A stretch of 64,000 bases of DNA from Halalkalibacter alkaliphilus (GCF_023555415.1 NZ_JAKRYL010000006.1:1-64000); one strand, 5' to 3'. Positions 25,843 through 35,034 are shown, numbered from the stretch's first letter. A program made the numbers and translations. The notes: generated from the sequence alone by a model not told the origin.

Positions 25843-26721
25843 ATGAAATATAGTGAGATACAATCTAAACAAACGGACGGGCAACCTTCTCAATCTCAGA
25901 ATCACCAACCAGGTCTGGAAAGTAAGATGACCCCCTTACCGGTCTATGATGATCCAAACTATAAAGGAAGTGGAAAGTTAAATAATAAGGTAGCACTTAT
26001 CACTGGTGGTGATAGCGGGATTGGAAGAGCTGTTGCTATTGCCTTTGCGAAAGAAGGAGCGAAGGTAACCATTGTCTACCTTGAAGAACATGATGATGCT
26101 AAGCAGACGAAAGAAGAAGTTGAAAAATATGGTGGAGAGTGTCTGTTGCTTTCTGGGGATATAGGTGATGAATCCTTTTGTCAAACAGCAATAGAACAAA
26201 CGATTTCTTCTTTTGGAAAGTTGGATTGTTTAATAAATAATGCGGCTGAACAACATTATCAAGAAAACATTGAAGATATCTCAGTTGAACAAATGGAACG
26301 TACCTTTAAAACGAATATCTTCTCTTGCTTTCATTTTATTAAAGCAGCCATGCCACATTTACAAAAAGGAAGTACGATTATCAATACCGCTTCCATCGTT
26401 GCATATAAAGGAAATCCAGTTTTAATGGACTATGCTTCTACAAAAGGAGCAATGGTTGCCTTAACTCGCTCGCTCTCTCAAAGTATTGTATCGAAAGGAA
26501 TCCGGGTAAATGCTGTGGCACCTGGCCCTATTTGGACCCCTCTAATTCCTGCATCGTTTCCTGCCGATCAAGTGGCTACATTCGGAACGAGTAGTCCTAT
26601 GGGCAGACCAGGACAGCCGGCTGAATTAGCACCAAGCTACGTGTACCTAGCCTCTGATGATTCATCTTACGTAACAGGGCAAGTTCTTCATGTAAATGGT
26701 GGAGAAGTTATTAATGGATAG
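25843..26721 (+). CDS. SDR family oxidoreductase (YhxC/YdaD-like)
   Basis: A short-chain dehydrogenase/reductase of the group with a 45-residue N-terminal extension (PLPVYDDPNYKGSGKL), like B. subtilis YdaD, YhdF and YhxC; YdaD and YhdF are general stress proteins. The NAD(P) motif TGGDSGIGR is at about 54-62, NNAAEQHYQ near 131, and the catalytic Ser / YASTK set near 182-201. 292 residues. Single gene with its own terminator. Substrate unknown. Confidence 0.9.
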   Translation: MKYSEIQSKQTDGQPSQSQNHQPGLESKMTPLPVYDDPNYKGSGKLNNKVALITGGDSGIGRAVAIAFAKEGAKVTIVYLEEHDDAKQTKEEVEKYGGECLLLSGDIGDESFCQTAIEQTISSFGKLDCLINNAAEQHYQENIEDISVEQMERTFKTNIFSCFHFIKAAMPHLQKGSTIINTASIVAYKGNPVLMDYASTKGAMVALTRSLSQSIVSKGIRVNAVAPGPIWTPLIPASFPADQVATFGTSSPMGRPGQPAELAPSYVYLASDDSSYVTGQVLHVNGGEVING

Positions 26722-26738
26722 AGGCTAAATGAATTTTC

Positions 26739-26773
26739 ATAAGTCACCCAAGTGGGCTGGGTGGCTTATTTTT
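26739..26773 (+). terminator. Terminator of the SDR gene
   Basis: AAGTCACCCA / TGGGTGGCTT stem followed by AUUUUU. Confidence 0.88.
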
Positions 26774-26906
26774 GTGTGAGGTCATTCATCAAATACTATT
26801 TAATTCTTAAAAATCGAAAGGATTTACTTACAAATTGTCTAATTAAACTAATACCATCATTATTTTGACATGGTGATTTCATTGGAAAGTGGTGACTTAT
26901 TTTACT

Positions 26907-28046
26907 ATGTCATTAAATCCTGATTTAACTAATGTTGTCCCTGAAGCAATAATTGATTTTCTAGAAAAAAACGAATCAAATTTCATCACAATGTGGCAAG
27001 AACAAACCATACAAGATCAGGCAGATATCCATAAAGAAAAAGTAAAAGAGAACGGTTATTTAATGTATGCTCTAATCAAAAATACATTACTGGACACAGT
27101 TACTATGGATGATGTTAAACATTTAGCCTATAAAGTAGCTAAAGAGCGTGTAGAAGCGAATATAAACATCGGAGACTTTGTTTATAACGTTAATATAGGA
27201 AGAAGTATCCTAATTAAATTTGTCCTGCAAGCAGGTGTAAATAGTAATCAGCTCTCTATCATTGTAGATAAGATTAATACAAAATTTGATCAATTTTGTT
27301 ATCATGCAGTTTCTCAATATACCGAAATAAAAAATTCAGAGCTTGAGGAGAAGAAACTATTTATTAATCAAACCCATAAAGATAAATTGGCCATTTTAGG
27401 TCAAATGTCTTCAAGTTTTGTACATGAATTTAGAAACCCGTTAACATCAATTATTGGCTTTAATAAATTGCTGCGAACAGAATATCCAACGTTAAAGTAT
27501 TTAGATATCATCGAACTAGAACTTGATCAATTGAAATTTAGAATTACTCAGTTCTTGCATACATCAAAAATGGCTACTATAGAAAGTCCAAAAGAAATCT
27601 TTATTTTAAGCGATGTGCTAGACGAAATATTAAGCTTCCTCTATCCAAGCATTGTCGATTCGGATGTTCTTATTTTCACGGACACTGACGCTAAAATCAA
27701 TATTGAAGCTCATAAGGATGAAATAAAGCAAGTATTTTTAAATGTATTATTTAATTCCATTGATGCAGTTATGCAACGGCAAAAACCAAGAGAAATACAC
27801 TTGAGATGTTTTATCGAGGATGAACGCGTTATCATAGAAGTTTCGAATAACGGTCCAATGATTCCACTAGATGTCCAAGAAACGATCTTTGAACCATTCT
27901 ATACGACGAAGGAACTAGGAACAGGAATTGGATTATTTGTTTGTAGAAAAATCATTGAGAAACACTCAGGGGAACTAACCTGTTCTTCAGATGAACAAAA
28001 GACGACTTTTCGTATTTCCCTCCCTTTTAATAAAACACACGCTTGA
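26907..28046 (+). CDS. Soluble sensor histidine kinase, sporulation-kinase-like
   Basis: A 379-residue kinase with no membrane segment. The N-terminal 140 residues look like the HisK_N / RsbR-type helical sensor domain. The H-box is SFVHEFRNPLTSIIGF with H173, the N-box asparagine is about N283 (NVLFNSIDAV), and the ATP lid FEPFYTTKELGTGIGLFVC follows. The H-box type is that of Bacillus phosphorelay kinases. There is no partner response regulator next to it, so it may feed Spo0F. The start is unsure: ATG at 26907 or GTG at 26889. A weak sigma-H-like string (AGGATTT, 12 nt, TCTAAT) lies upstream near 26819. Confidence 0.88.
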   Translation: MSLNPDLTNVVPEAIIDFLEKNESNFITMWQEQTIQDQADIHKEKVKENGYLMYALIKNTLLDTVTMDDVKHLAYKVAKERVEANINIGDFVYNVNIGRSILIKFVLQAGVNSNQLSIIVDKINTKFDQFCYHAVSQYTEIKNSELEEKKLFINQTHKDKLAILGQMSSSFVHEFRNPLTSIIGFNKLLRTEYPTLKYLDIIELELDQLKFRITQFLHTSKMATIESPKEIFILSDVLDEILSFLYPSIVDSDVLIFTDTDAKINIEAHKDEIKQVFLNVLFNSIDAVMQRQKPREIHLRCFIEDERVIIEVSNNGPMIPLDVQETIFEPFYTTKELGTGIGLFVCRKIIEKHSGELTCSSDEQKTTFRISLPFNKTHA

Positions 28047-28056
28047 AGAACACAGC

Positions 28057-28086
28057 AAGAGGTGTGCCAACCTGGCACACCTCTTT
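28057..28086. terminator. Bidirectional terminator between the kinase gene and sigK
   Basis: AAGAGGTGTGCCA / TGGCACACCTCTT, a 13-bp stem with a 3-nt loop, between convergent genes. Confidence 0.9.
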
Positions 28087-28091
28087 ACCAT

Positions 28092-28799
28092 TTACCCTTT
28101 TCCTTGGCTTTGTTTATAAAATTCATGGAAAAGCTTCATTAACGCTCGCTTTTCTATCCGTGATACGTAGCTCCTTGAGATTCCTAATTCTTTCGCAATT
28201 TCTCTTTGTGTTCTCTCTTCTTCTAAATTCAACCCAAAACGACCCACAATCACTTCCTTTTCACGATCATCTAATACATGTATGAACTTGTAAATCTGAG
28301 TCTTTTCCATATTCGTTTGAATCACATCAACAATATCTTCGCCTTCTTCTTGCAGAACATCAATTAACGTAATTTCATTCCCCTCTTTGTCCGTTCCAAT
28401 CGGATCGTGCAGGGAAACATCCTTCTTAACCTTCTTTAAGGCTCTTAAATGCATAAGAATTTCATTTTCAATACATCGTGCAGCATAAGTTGCCAGCTTT
28501 GTCCCTTTTCCATCAGAATAGCTTTCTATAGCCTTAATTAAACCGATCGTTCCAATTGAGATGAGATCTTCCGTATCTTCCCTTGTGTTTTCAAACTTCT
28601 TAACGATATGAGCCACCAAACGTAGGTTATGTTCAATTAGAAGGTCGCGTGCTCGTTCATCACCCTCCTGCATAAGCTTTAAGTATTTACGTTCTTCATC
28701 TTTTTTGAGTGGCTGTGGGAAGGCGTTATTTTTCACATATGATACAAAGACGATAACTTCCTTAAATAAATAAGAAATCGCTGCAATTATTGTTGACAT
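28092..28799 (-). CDS. sigK: RNA polymerase sporulation sigma factor SigK (pro-form)
   Basis: The late mother-cell sigma factor. The 235-residue frame is complete and not interrupted by a skin element. The pro-sequence covers residues 1-20; the context [15 protein letters not shown] matches the B. subtilis processing site. Sigma-70 regions are clear: [13 protein letters not shown] (region 2) and [21 protein letters not shown] (about 195-215, region 4 helix-turn-helix). It is convergent with the kinase gene. A CATA-type -10 (CATAGTGT) lies near 28835 upstream, as in sigma-E/K promoters, but the -35 is unclear. Confidence 0.98.
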   Translation of the reverse strand: MSTIIAAISYLFKEVIVFVSYVKNNAFPQPLKKDEERKYLKLMQEGDERARDLLIEHNLRLVAHIVKKFENTREDTEDLISIGTIGLIKAIESYSDGKGTKLATYAARCIENEILMHLRALKKVKKDVSLHDPIGTDKEGNEITLIDVLQEEGEDIVDVIQTNMEKTQIYKFIHVLDDREKEVIVGRFGLNLEEERTQREIAKELGISRSYVSRIEKRALMKLFHEFYKQSQGKG

Positions 28800-28928
28800 C
28801 TCATCACCCCCATAATGTCGTTACTTTAACACTATGTAAAACTGGGCTTGGTCGTGTCTGTACAACAAAAATAAAGTGTGATTTTGTCTTTTTTACATAT
28901 TTGTCTTACTATTTTTTATAAAGGATTA

Positions 28929-28972
28929 AAAAGAGAACCCTTTGCAACATACATGCAAGAGGTTCTCTCTTA
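28929..28972 (-). terminator. Terminator of the M20 peptidase gene
   Basis: AAGAGAACC / GGTTCTCTCTT stem with an inner TTGCA / TGCAA pairing, just after the stop, and a U-rich tail on the minus strand. Confidence 0.85.
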
Positions 28973-28979
28973 AGTCCGA

Positions 28980-30119
28980 TTAATTATTTTTTTCGCTCAT
29001 TAACCGTTCTATTACTTTAGCTAAAAGCAACGTTCTCTCTGTTAGAGACGAAATAACTAAGTATTCCTTCTCACTATGAGCATGGCCACCAATAGGCCCT
29101 AGTCCATCAATTGTCGGGATTCCCATTGCAGAAGTAAAAGAAGCATCTGAACCTCCACCAGTTTTTGTATCTTTTAAGTCAATCCCTAACTCTAAAGCAA
29201 CATTTCTGACGATCTGAAAAAGTTCTTCAATTTTCTTATTTTTTAACATCGGAGGTCTTCTCATGTCACCTGTTAGTTCAATTTCTGTCCCACTAACATC
29301 AGAAGAGGCGCAAACTTTCTCTATTTTATGTTCCATTTCTTCTGCTTGTTGTAAAGTAGCAACTCTGACGTCAATATGTCCAACGGCCATAGCTGAAACT
29401 GTATTAACAGCATCTCCACCTTCTATAATCCCAACATTAACGGAAATCCCCTGTTCGTGATCGTTTAATTCATGTAATTTTACAATCTTATGAGCAAGCT
29501 CTTCAATCGCACTTCTCCCTTTTTCAGGTTCTATTCCTGAATGAGCAGCCTTCCCATGAACTTCAATCGTAAATCGACCACTACCACGACGTTCCGTCAC
29601 TACGGAACCATCTCTTCTAGCTGGCTCCATAATAAGTGCATATGACTTTCCGATTGCTTCTTTTTCAATAATTGGTCTCGATGTCAACGATCCTGTTTCT
29701 TCATCACTATTTAATATTACTTGAACATCTTTATAAGCAACTGAACCTATGTCTTTTAAATAACGTAATGCATAAATGACGGAAACAAGACTAGCCTTCA
29801 TATCAATGACACCCGGGCCATAAGCACGTCCGTCTTTTATTGAAAAAGGACGTGCCATTGCCGTCCCTTCTTCAAACACTGTATCCATATGAGCAACGAT
29901 CAAGATAGAAGATCTCTGCTTTTCTGAATGACGGAGGATCAAATGGTCGCCAACTTCATTCTGCTTTACCCTTTGAACATCAAAACCTAGCTCAATAAAA
30001 TATGGCAGAAGTACCTTGCCAATTTGATCAACACCAACTTTATAATATGAACCACTATCTATGTTAACTAAATTCTCAAGTAAACCGAGCATCTCTTTCT
30101 CTTTAAAATGAACGTCCAT
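28980..30119 (-). CDS. M20 family metallopeptidase (carboxypeptidase G2-like)
   Basis: Zinc-dependent exopeptidase of the M20A group that includes glutamate carboxypeptidase. Metal ligands are visible: VAHMDTVF (about residue 77), GPGVIDMKA (about 97), the catalytic EE pair in NSDEETGS (about 138-139), and the C-terminal GGHAHSEKEYL histidine. The dimerisation part with GKAAHSGIEPEKGRSA lies between. 379 residues. Monocistronic. The substrate is not known. Confidence 0.92.
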   Translation of the reverse strand: MDVHFKEKEMLGLLENLVNIDSGSYYKVGVDQIGKVLLPYFIELGFDVQRVKQNEVGDHLILRHSEKQRSSILIVAHMDTVFEEGTAMARPFSIKDGRAYGPGVIDMKASLVSVIYALRYLKDIGSVAYKDVQVILNSDEETGSLTSRPIIEKEAIGKSYALIMEPARRDGSVVTERRGSGRFTIEVHGKAAHSGIEPEKGRSAIEELAHKIVKLHELNDHEQGISVNVGIIEGGDAVNTVSAMAVGHIDVRVATLQQAEEMEHKIEKVCASSDVSGTEIELTGDMRRPPMLKNKKIEELFQIVRNVALELGIDLKDTKTGGGSDASFTSAMGIPTIDGLGPIGGHAHSEKEYLVISSLTERTLLLAKVIERLMSEKNN

Positions 30120-30242
30120 CTTGCCCTTCCCCTTACCCTAATTCCATTTGCTACTATTATTTTCATGTATTTCAACTCTTTTTGCAAGTAACATTCGTCT
30201 AGTTCCAAATTATACATATTATTAATGTCAATGACACAAATC

Positions 30243-30274
30243 AAAAAAAATGAGCGATTCAATTGAACCGCTCG
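30243..30274 (-). terminator. Orphan terminator on the minus strand
   Basis: GAGCG...TTCAATTGAA...CGCTC stem followed on the minus strand by eight U residues. No protein gene lies upstream of it on that strand, which suggests a non-coding transcript (see findings). Confidence 0.7.
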
Positions 30275-30500
30275 CAATGGGGGAGAGTAGAGAGAACATT
30301 TTTGGAAGCTAGGTCAATGACCTTTCCTGTATTTAATGTACCTTACTCTGAACCTGTTTACAGCACTTATGTGACATTTTCTTACAGAAAACTTCTAAAT
30401 TGTCATATTGCGTTAAATCTACTCACACTTTTAGGAGCTTGCAAAGCCTTTCTTGAAACTGCTATCTTCTATTTATACTGTATAATATTATTTATGTAAT
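30243..30500 (-). ncRNA. Candidate small RNA with a C-rich region
   Basis: The 430-bp gap between the M20 and Nudix genes (30120-30549) has no supported protein gene. On the minus strand a strong terminator is preceded by a pyrimidine-rich stretch with five C residues (30279-30283), complementary to Shine-Dalgarno sequences in the manner of RoxS/FsrA-type RNAs. A possible promoter (TTACCA, 17 nt, TATACA) lies near 30475-30505 but is weak. Confidence 0.35.
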
Positions 30501-30549
30501 TTGGTAATGCTTGACTTTTACGTTCATACTATTATTAGGAGGTTTCTGA

Positions 30550-31170
30550 ATGAATGAACTTTCTGCAATAAAGAGGCAACTTACAAATAGAAAAAGTGGC
30601 ATTCTCGGATCACAGGCAATGCAGTCTGCTGTTATTGTTCCTATGGTTTATGTGAAGGGTGAACTGTCGATCCTGTTTGAAGTGCGCTCTAAAAAGTTAA
30701 CGAAACAACCTGGTGAAATTTGCTTTCCAGGAGGAAGAATTGATAAAACTGATCCAACGCCAGAAGCAGCTGCCATTCGTGAATTAACAGAGGAAATAGG
30801 CATATCCAAAAAATCTATAAATATTATCGCTCCACTTGATATACTTGTCACGCCATTCCGTGGTATTATTTATCCTTTTTTAGGTGACTTGCAAAGTCTT
30901 GATGAATTAAAAATCAACCATGATGAAGTCGATCATACTTTTACAATACCTCTCTCCTATTTGTACGAGCATGAACCGGACGTTCATTCAATGAAATTGT
31001 GGTTTGAACCTGGTGTAGATTTCCCAATAGATAAAGTTCCTAATAAGCGCTCTTATTCCAATCGATATCATGAGATTCCAGAGTACTTTTACTATTACCA
31101 AGACTATGTAATTTGGGGATTAACAGCACGAATGTTAAGTCATTTCCTAGACATCACCAAACCAAGATAG
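30550..31170 (+). CDS. Nudix hydrolase, CoA pyrophosphatase type (YeaB-like)
   Basis: Predicted to hydrolyse coenzyme A to phosphopantetheine and 3',5'-ADP. The CoA-specific motif TKQPGEICFPGG directly precedes the Nudix box GGRIDKTDPTPEAAAIRELT (about 61-80) ending in EEIGI. 206 residues, close to family length. ATG follows AGGAGG. Single gene with its own terminator; it probably has a promoter in the A+T-rich region near 30475. Confidence 0.92.
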   Translation: MNELSAIKRQLTNRKSGILGSQAMQSAVIVPMVYVKGELSILFEVRSKKLTKQPGEICFPGGRIDKTDPTPEAAAIRELTEEIGISKKSINIIAPLDILVTPFRGIIYPFLGDLQSLDELKINHDEVDHTFTIPLSYLYEHEPDVHSMKLWFEPGVDFPIDKVPNKRSYSNRYHEIPEYFYYYQDYVIWGLTARMLSHFLDITKPR

Positions 31171-31193
31171 CCTAGCCGGCATCTTGGTTTTTG
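31159..31193 (+). terminator. Terminator of the Nudix gene
   Basis: AACCAAGAT / ATCTTGGTT stem with a G/C-rich loop and a U-run, overlapping the stop codon. Confidence 0.85.
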
Positions 31194-31210
31194 AGTTCAT
31201 ATGTAAAACA

Positions 31211-31249
31211 AAAAAGAAGTGAACTCGGCTGAATCTCGGTCCACTTCTT
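31211..31249 (-). terminator. yrhC terminator
   Basis: AGAAGTG / CACTTCT stem with extra ACT/GGT pairing and a U-run on the minus strand. Confidence 0.75.
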
Positions 31250-31254
31250 CTATC

Positions 31255-31500
31255 TTATGAATGATTGCTATCTTCATATATCTGCTTTTGGGTATTCATT
31301 GCTAAACGATGAAATACAACTGCTAGTGCTAGCGCAATAAAAATGCCGCTAACAATTAAACTAGGTGCTGTAATAACCGTATGCTCTGTTGGAATCACTA
31401 ACCCGATAAACAGAAATATACTTAAAGACAATAGAATGAAACCAAACTGCTTATAATCCTTGACTTTCGCTTCAAGTTGCTTTAACTTTTTATCTTCCAT
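31255..31500 (-). CDS. yrhC: YrhC family membrane protein
   Basis: An 81-residue protein with two transmembrane helices (about 19-36 and 43-64) after a charged N-terminus, KLKQLEAKVKDYKQFGFILL. It resembles B. subtilis YrhC, the last gene of the yrrT-mtnN-mccA-mccB-yrhC operon. Here the upstream genes of that operon are missing and ahcY and a deaminase gene stand nearby. Function unknown. Confidence 0.75.
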   Translation of the reverse strand: MEDKKLKQLEAKVKDYKQFGFILLSLSIFLFIGLVIPTEHTVITAPSLIVSGIFIALALAVVFHRLAMNTQKQIYEDSNHS

Positions 31501-31699
31501 TTATCTTCCTCCTACTCTCCATTCATTCTATCACCTTTTTAAAAGAATAGATGATGCAATGTCTGTTAATTTAGCAAGAGGATTCCAATTTTAATGTCTT
31601 CTTTTCCACCCTCTTCAAGCACCATACGCTTTCATCTCTACACATAATACGGTATCATTATCTTTAGTTTGAACTACATATATTGGAGGAACATGAAAC

Positions 31700-32950
31700 A
31701 TGAAAAGTATTGTACGAGATATGAGCCTTGCACCTGAAGGTCATTTGAAAATTGATTGGGTGAAAGAACATATGCCAGTGTTAAATCGTATTCGTGAGGA
31801 ATTTGAACGTACCCAGCCTTTCAAAGGTTTGAAAGTAGCTATTTGCCTGCATTTAGAAGCGAAGACAGCTTATCTTGCTAAAGTAGTGAAAGCAGGAGGA
31901 GCCGATGTATATATTGCAGGAAGTAACCCTCTTTCTACTCAGGACGATGTTTGTGCTGCCTTAGTTGAAGATGGGATTACCGTTTTTGCTAAGCATAAAC
32001 CAGACCCAGAAGAATTTAAGCAACACTTAATTATGGCCCTTGAAGTAGAACCAGATTTAATTATTGACGATGGTGGAGATTTTACAACACTCCTTCATTC
32101 AGAACGCCCTGACTTAATTAAGAATATTCGTGGTGGTTGTGAAGAGACAACGACTGGAGTCATTAGGGATAAAGCATTAGAAAAATCAGGTGATCTACCT
32201 TTCCCAATGATTGCTGTTAATGATGGGTATTGCAAACATCTCTTCGATAACCGTTATGGTACTGGACAATCTGTTTGGGATAGCATTAACCGTACAACAA
32301 ATTTAGTTGTAGCAGGAAAAACAGTCGTTGTCGTTGGGTATGGCTGGTGCGGGCGTGGTGTTGCTATGCGTGCTAAAGGCCTAGGTGCCAAGGTAATCGT
32401 TACTGAAGTAGATAGCATTAAAGCGATTGAAGCTTATATGGATGGCTTTGAAGTTATGCCATTAGTAGAAGCTGCAAAAGTGGGAGATTATTTTATTGCC
32501 GTAACAGGAAATCAATATGTTATTCGTCGAGAGCATTTGGAAGTGATGAAAGATGGGGCAATTCTTGCTAACGCGGGGCATTTTGATGTTGAGGTTAACA
32601 AGCATGACCTTGCTGCGTTATCCACTTCAAAGCGCGAGGTTCGTAAAAACATTGAAGAGTATGCAATGAAAGACGGTCGTAAACTCTATTTACTTGCAGA
32701 AGGGCGTTTAGTCAACCTAGGTGCCGGAGATGGACACCCTGCTGAGATTATGGATATGACCTTTGCTTTACAGGCGGTATCTTTAGCTTATGTTAATGAA
32801 AAGTACAAAGAGATTGGTAACCGCATAATTACTGTACCTTATGAACTAGACAAACAAGTCGCTCAATTAAAACTAGAAGCGTTAGGTATTGGCATTGACT
32901 CATTAACGGATGAACAAAAAGTATATCTCGAGAGTTGGAAGATAGACTAA
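31700..32950 (+). CDS. ahcY: Adenosylhomocysteinase
   Basis: Splits S-adenosylhomocysteine into adenosine and homocysteine using bound NAD. Visible motifs: HLEAKTA (51-57), DDGGD (123-127), the DNRYGTGQS catalytic block (183-191) and the NAD motif GYGWCGRG (213-220). The 416-residue length is that of the short bacterial/archaeal form without the insert of long SahH proteins. B. subtilis lacks this enzyme and uses MtnN plus LuxS. It is convergent with the deaminase gene and ends in a shared hairpin. No clear promoter was found. Confidence 0.97.
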   Translation: MKSIVRDMSLAPEGHLKIDWVKEHMPVLNRIREEFERTQPFKGLKVAICLHLEAKTAYLAKVVKAGGADVYIAGSNPLSTQDDVCAALVEDGITVFAKHKPDPEEFKQHLIMALEVEPDLIIDDGGDFTTLLHSERPDLIKNIRGGCEETTTGVIRDKALEKSGDLPFPMIAVNDGYCKHLFDNRYGTGQSVWDSINRTTNLVVAGKTVVVVGYGWCGRGVAMRAKGLGAKVIVTEVDSIKAIEAYMDGFEVMPLVEAAKVGDYFIAVTGNQYVIRREHLEVMKDGAILANAGHFDVEVNKHDLAALSTSKREVRKNIEEYAMKDGRKLYLLAEGRLVNLGAGDGHPAEIMDMTFALQAVSLAYVNEKYKEIGNRIITVPYELDKQVAQLKLEALGIGIDSLTDEQKVYLESWKID

Positions 32951-32958
32951 CCATCTTG

Positions 32959-33000
32959 AAGAACCCCTTCACAATGGAACATTGCCGAAGGGGTTCTTGT
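32959..33000. terminator. Shared terminator between ahcY and the deaminase gene
   Basis: AAGAACCCCTTC / GAAGGGGTTCTT, a 12-bp stem with a 16-nt loop that itself contains CAATG / CATTG. Confidence 0.9.
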
Positions 33001-33008
33001 AATTGTAT

Positions 33009-34301
33009 TTAAAATTGTTCGACCAAACGGTTCACTTCAAAAATAACCTTTTCTTCATCTATTGTTATGCATTCACCATTTCTCACAACTTGCTTCCCTT
33101 GCACAAACACATCTTTCACATCTCGTCCACTTCCTGAATAAACAAGATGAGAAATCGGATTATGGGCCGGTTGGTAAAATGCTTGTTTTGTATTCATCAC
33201 AATCAAGTCAGCTTCTTTCCCTACTTCAAGGCTTCCAATTTGATCCTCTAGCCATATTGCTTCCGCTCCATGTAGAGTAGCCATTTGTAATGCCTTCTCA
33301 GCTGTAATGAGCGTTGCATCATTATGAACACCTTTAAATAATAATGCTACCTGTTTTAGTTCTTCAAATAAATCTAGATTGTTATTTGAAGCTGAACTGT
33401 CTGTCCCAAGAGAAACTGTAATACCTTTGCTCAACATTTCTGGAACTGGTGCAATACCGCTTGCTAATTTTAAATTACTAATAATGTTATTTGAAACTTT
33501 CACATCATTTTTTGCTAAGATGTCCATTTCCCAATCTTCAACATGGACAGCATGAGCGACAAGACTTCTTTTTGAAAACACACCAAGCTTTTCTAAATGC
33601 TTAACAGGGCGCTCCCCATACTCTTTTTCATTTTGCTCCACTTCCGCCTTTGTTTCAGACATATGTATATGAATCGGAGCGTCTAGCTCAAGGGCTTTGG
33701 ATACAATTTGTTCGATAAATTGAGGGGTACACGTGTAAGGTGAGTGCGGTGACATCATTGTTGTAATTCGACCATTCGCTTGATTGTTCCAATTTCTAAC
33801 AAAACTCGAGGCTTCTTCTAATTTACTCTGGCGCAACTCTTCAGTACCAAAACCAATCATCCCTCTACATAGTCTAGCTCTTGCTCCTGATGCCTCTACT
33901 GCCATTGCAACCTCATCCATATTGTCATACATATCAACAAACGTTGTAGTACCTGTACGCAGCATTTCAATCAGCGATAGATACGTTCCCCATTTCGCGT
34001 GTTCCTTCGTATATTGAGCTTCAATAGGCCACATCTTCTCCTCTAACCATTGTTGCAAAGGAAGATCATCAGCGTATCCACGAAGGAGCGACATGGATGC
34101 ATGACCGTGCGTATTCACTAAGCCTGGCAACACATAATCACCTTGAACATCAATGACTTCATCATACTCTGCCAGGTTTTGTGGAACTTCTCCTACATAT
34201 GTAATTTTTCCATTCTCAAAAGCAATAGCTCCTTTTTTATATACCTGATTCGTGGCATTAACTGTAATGATCATCCCGTTTATTAAAATTGTTTTTGACA
34301 T
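33009..34301 (-). CDS. mtaD: 5'-methylthioadenosine/S-adenosylhomocysteine deaminase
   Basis: Amidohydrolase that deaminates methylthioadenosine and/or S-adenosylhomocysteine to inosine forms. Metal ligands: NTHGHASM (about 63-70), HIHMSET (about 213) and GTDSSASNNNLDLF (about 294). The 430-residue ATG start at 34301 follows AAAGG; the longer frame reads through a hairpin and is rejected. It faces ahcY tail to tail, so two SAH-consuming enzymes are neighbours here. Guanine or other purine-like substrates are not excluded. Confidence 0.9.
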   Translation of the reverse strand: MSKTILINGMIITVNATNQVYKKGAIAFENGKITYVGEVPQNLAEYDEVIDVQGDYVLPGLVNTHGHASMSLLRGYADDLPLQQWLEEKMWPIEAQYTKEHAKWGTYLSLIEMLRTGTTTFVDMYDNMDEVAMAVEASGARARLCRGMIGFGTEELRQSKLEEASSFVRNWNNQANGRITTMMSPHSPYTCTPQFIEQIVSKALELDAPIHIHMSETKAEVEQNEKEYGERPVKHLEKLGVFSKRSLVAHAVHVEDWEMDILAKNDVKVSNNIISNLKLASGIAPVPEMLSKGITVSLGTDSSASNNNLDLFEELKQVALLFKGVHNDATLITAEKALQMATLHGAEAIWLEDQIGSLEVGKEADLIVMNTKQAFYQPAHNPISHLVYSGSGRDVKDVFVQGKQVVRNGECITIDEEKVIFEVNRLVEQF

Positions 34302-34324
34302 AAAAAAATCCTTTCTATTGTAGG

Positions 34325-34349
34325 AGAGGCTGTCATAATGACAGCCTCT
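34325..34349 (-). terminator. Hairpin between yrrS and mtaD
   Basis: AGAGGCTGTCAT / ATGACAGCCTCT, a perfect 12-bp stem with a 1-nt gap. There is little U-run on the minus strand, so it may only partly stop transcription from yrrS. Confidence 0.6.
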
Positions 34350-34358
34350 TTCCAATTA

Positions 34359-34940
34359 TTAATTTACCTTGTTCTTCTCGACTGGCATCCAGCCATGTCC
34401 ATCAATCCATTCAATATACACTTCATAACGTTCACCTATGTTACTCTTATCACTCACTTCACCACGTGCTCTCGTTGGTGAACCTCCATTTCCAAGCCAC
34501 CAAATTTCCATATCAGAAAAACCGGTAGCTTGTTGAATAGCCATTACCATTTCATTCCAATTAGTACTATTTCTAGAGAAATCAGGTGTGAACTCACCAG
34601 TTTGTGATGTTCCAACTGGTTGCCATTCCCCTTCTGGAATCGGCTCATGTTCCTGTTCTTCCTCATCCCATTCATTCTCTTCTTCCAGACCATTTTCCTC
34701 ACGAATTTCTGGCTCTGACTCTTCCTCGCTTGTCTCAACAGGATCTGGGATTGATTCTGTTTCACGTTCCTCTATCTCATCTAACAAATCATTTTCACTA
34801 CTTACTTCTTCACTTTTGGTTGAACTGAAAAAGATTTGGACTGCAAATACAATAATAAGAATGGTTACTATTGCTATCGCCACATTCAAAATACGATTAA
34901 CTCGCTTCTTTTTTCGTTGTTCATAACGATGTCCTTGCAT
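34359..34940 (-). CDS. yrrS: YrrS family protein (DUF1510)
   Basis: A 193-residue membrane-anchored protein: a basic N-terminus, one helix (about 17-39), then a very acidic low-complexity linker (about 43-105, rich in Glu) and a conserved C-terminal domain ending in WIDGHGWMPVEKNKVN. Matches B. subtilis YrrS, next to greA. B. subtilis has pbpI downstream; here mtaD follows. The role is unknown, probably at the cell envelope. Confidence 0.9.
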   Translation of the reverse strand: MQGHRYEQRKKKRVNRILNVAIAIVTILIIVFAVQIFFSSTKSEEVSSENDLLDEIEERETESIPDPVETSEEESEPEIREENGLEEENEWDEEEQEHEPIPEGEWQPVGTSQTGEFTPDFSRNSTNWNEMVMAIQQATGFSDMEIWWLGNGGSPTRARGEVSDKSNIGERYEVYIEWIDGHGWMPVEKNKVN

Positions 34941-35034
34941 ATCTCCACTCCCTTAAAACTTTTCTTTCTGAGGTTATTATACAAGATCTGCTTAAAAAGA
35001 GCGAGAGCAGGTTCATACAAGGTTTCACACAATT

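Noticed and set aside
28092-28799. Possible skin-type interruption of sigK
   Set aside because: The frame is continuous for all 235 residues with normal SigK regions.
30263-30499. 78-residue frame before the Nudix gene
   Set aside because: No ribosome-binding site and no family resemblance; it overlaps the candidate small RNA and its terminator.
32618-32630. A single DnaA-box-like TTATCCACT inside ahcY
   Set aside because: An isolated one-mismatch site within a coding region, expected by chance.
34588-34926. 112-residue Ser-rich frame opposite yrrS
   Set aside because: It is the mirror of the Glu-rich linker of yrrS, has no ribosome-binding site and is explained by codon bias of the real gene.
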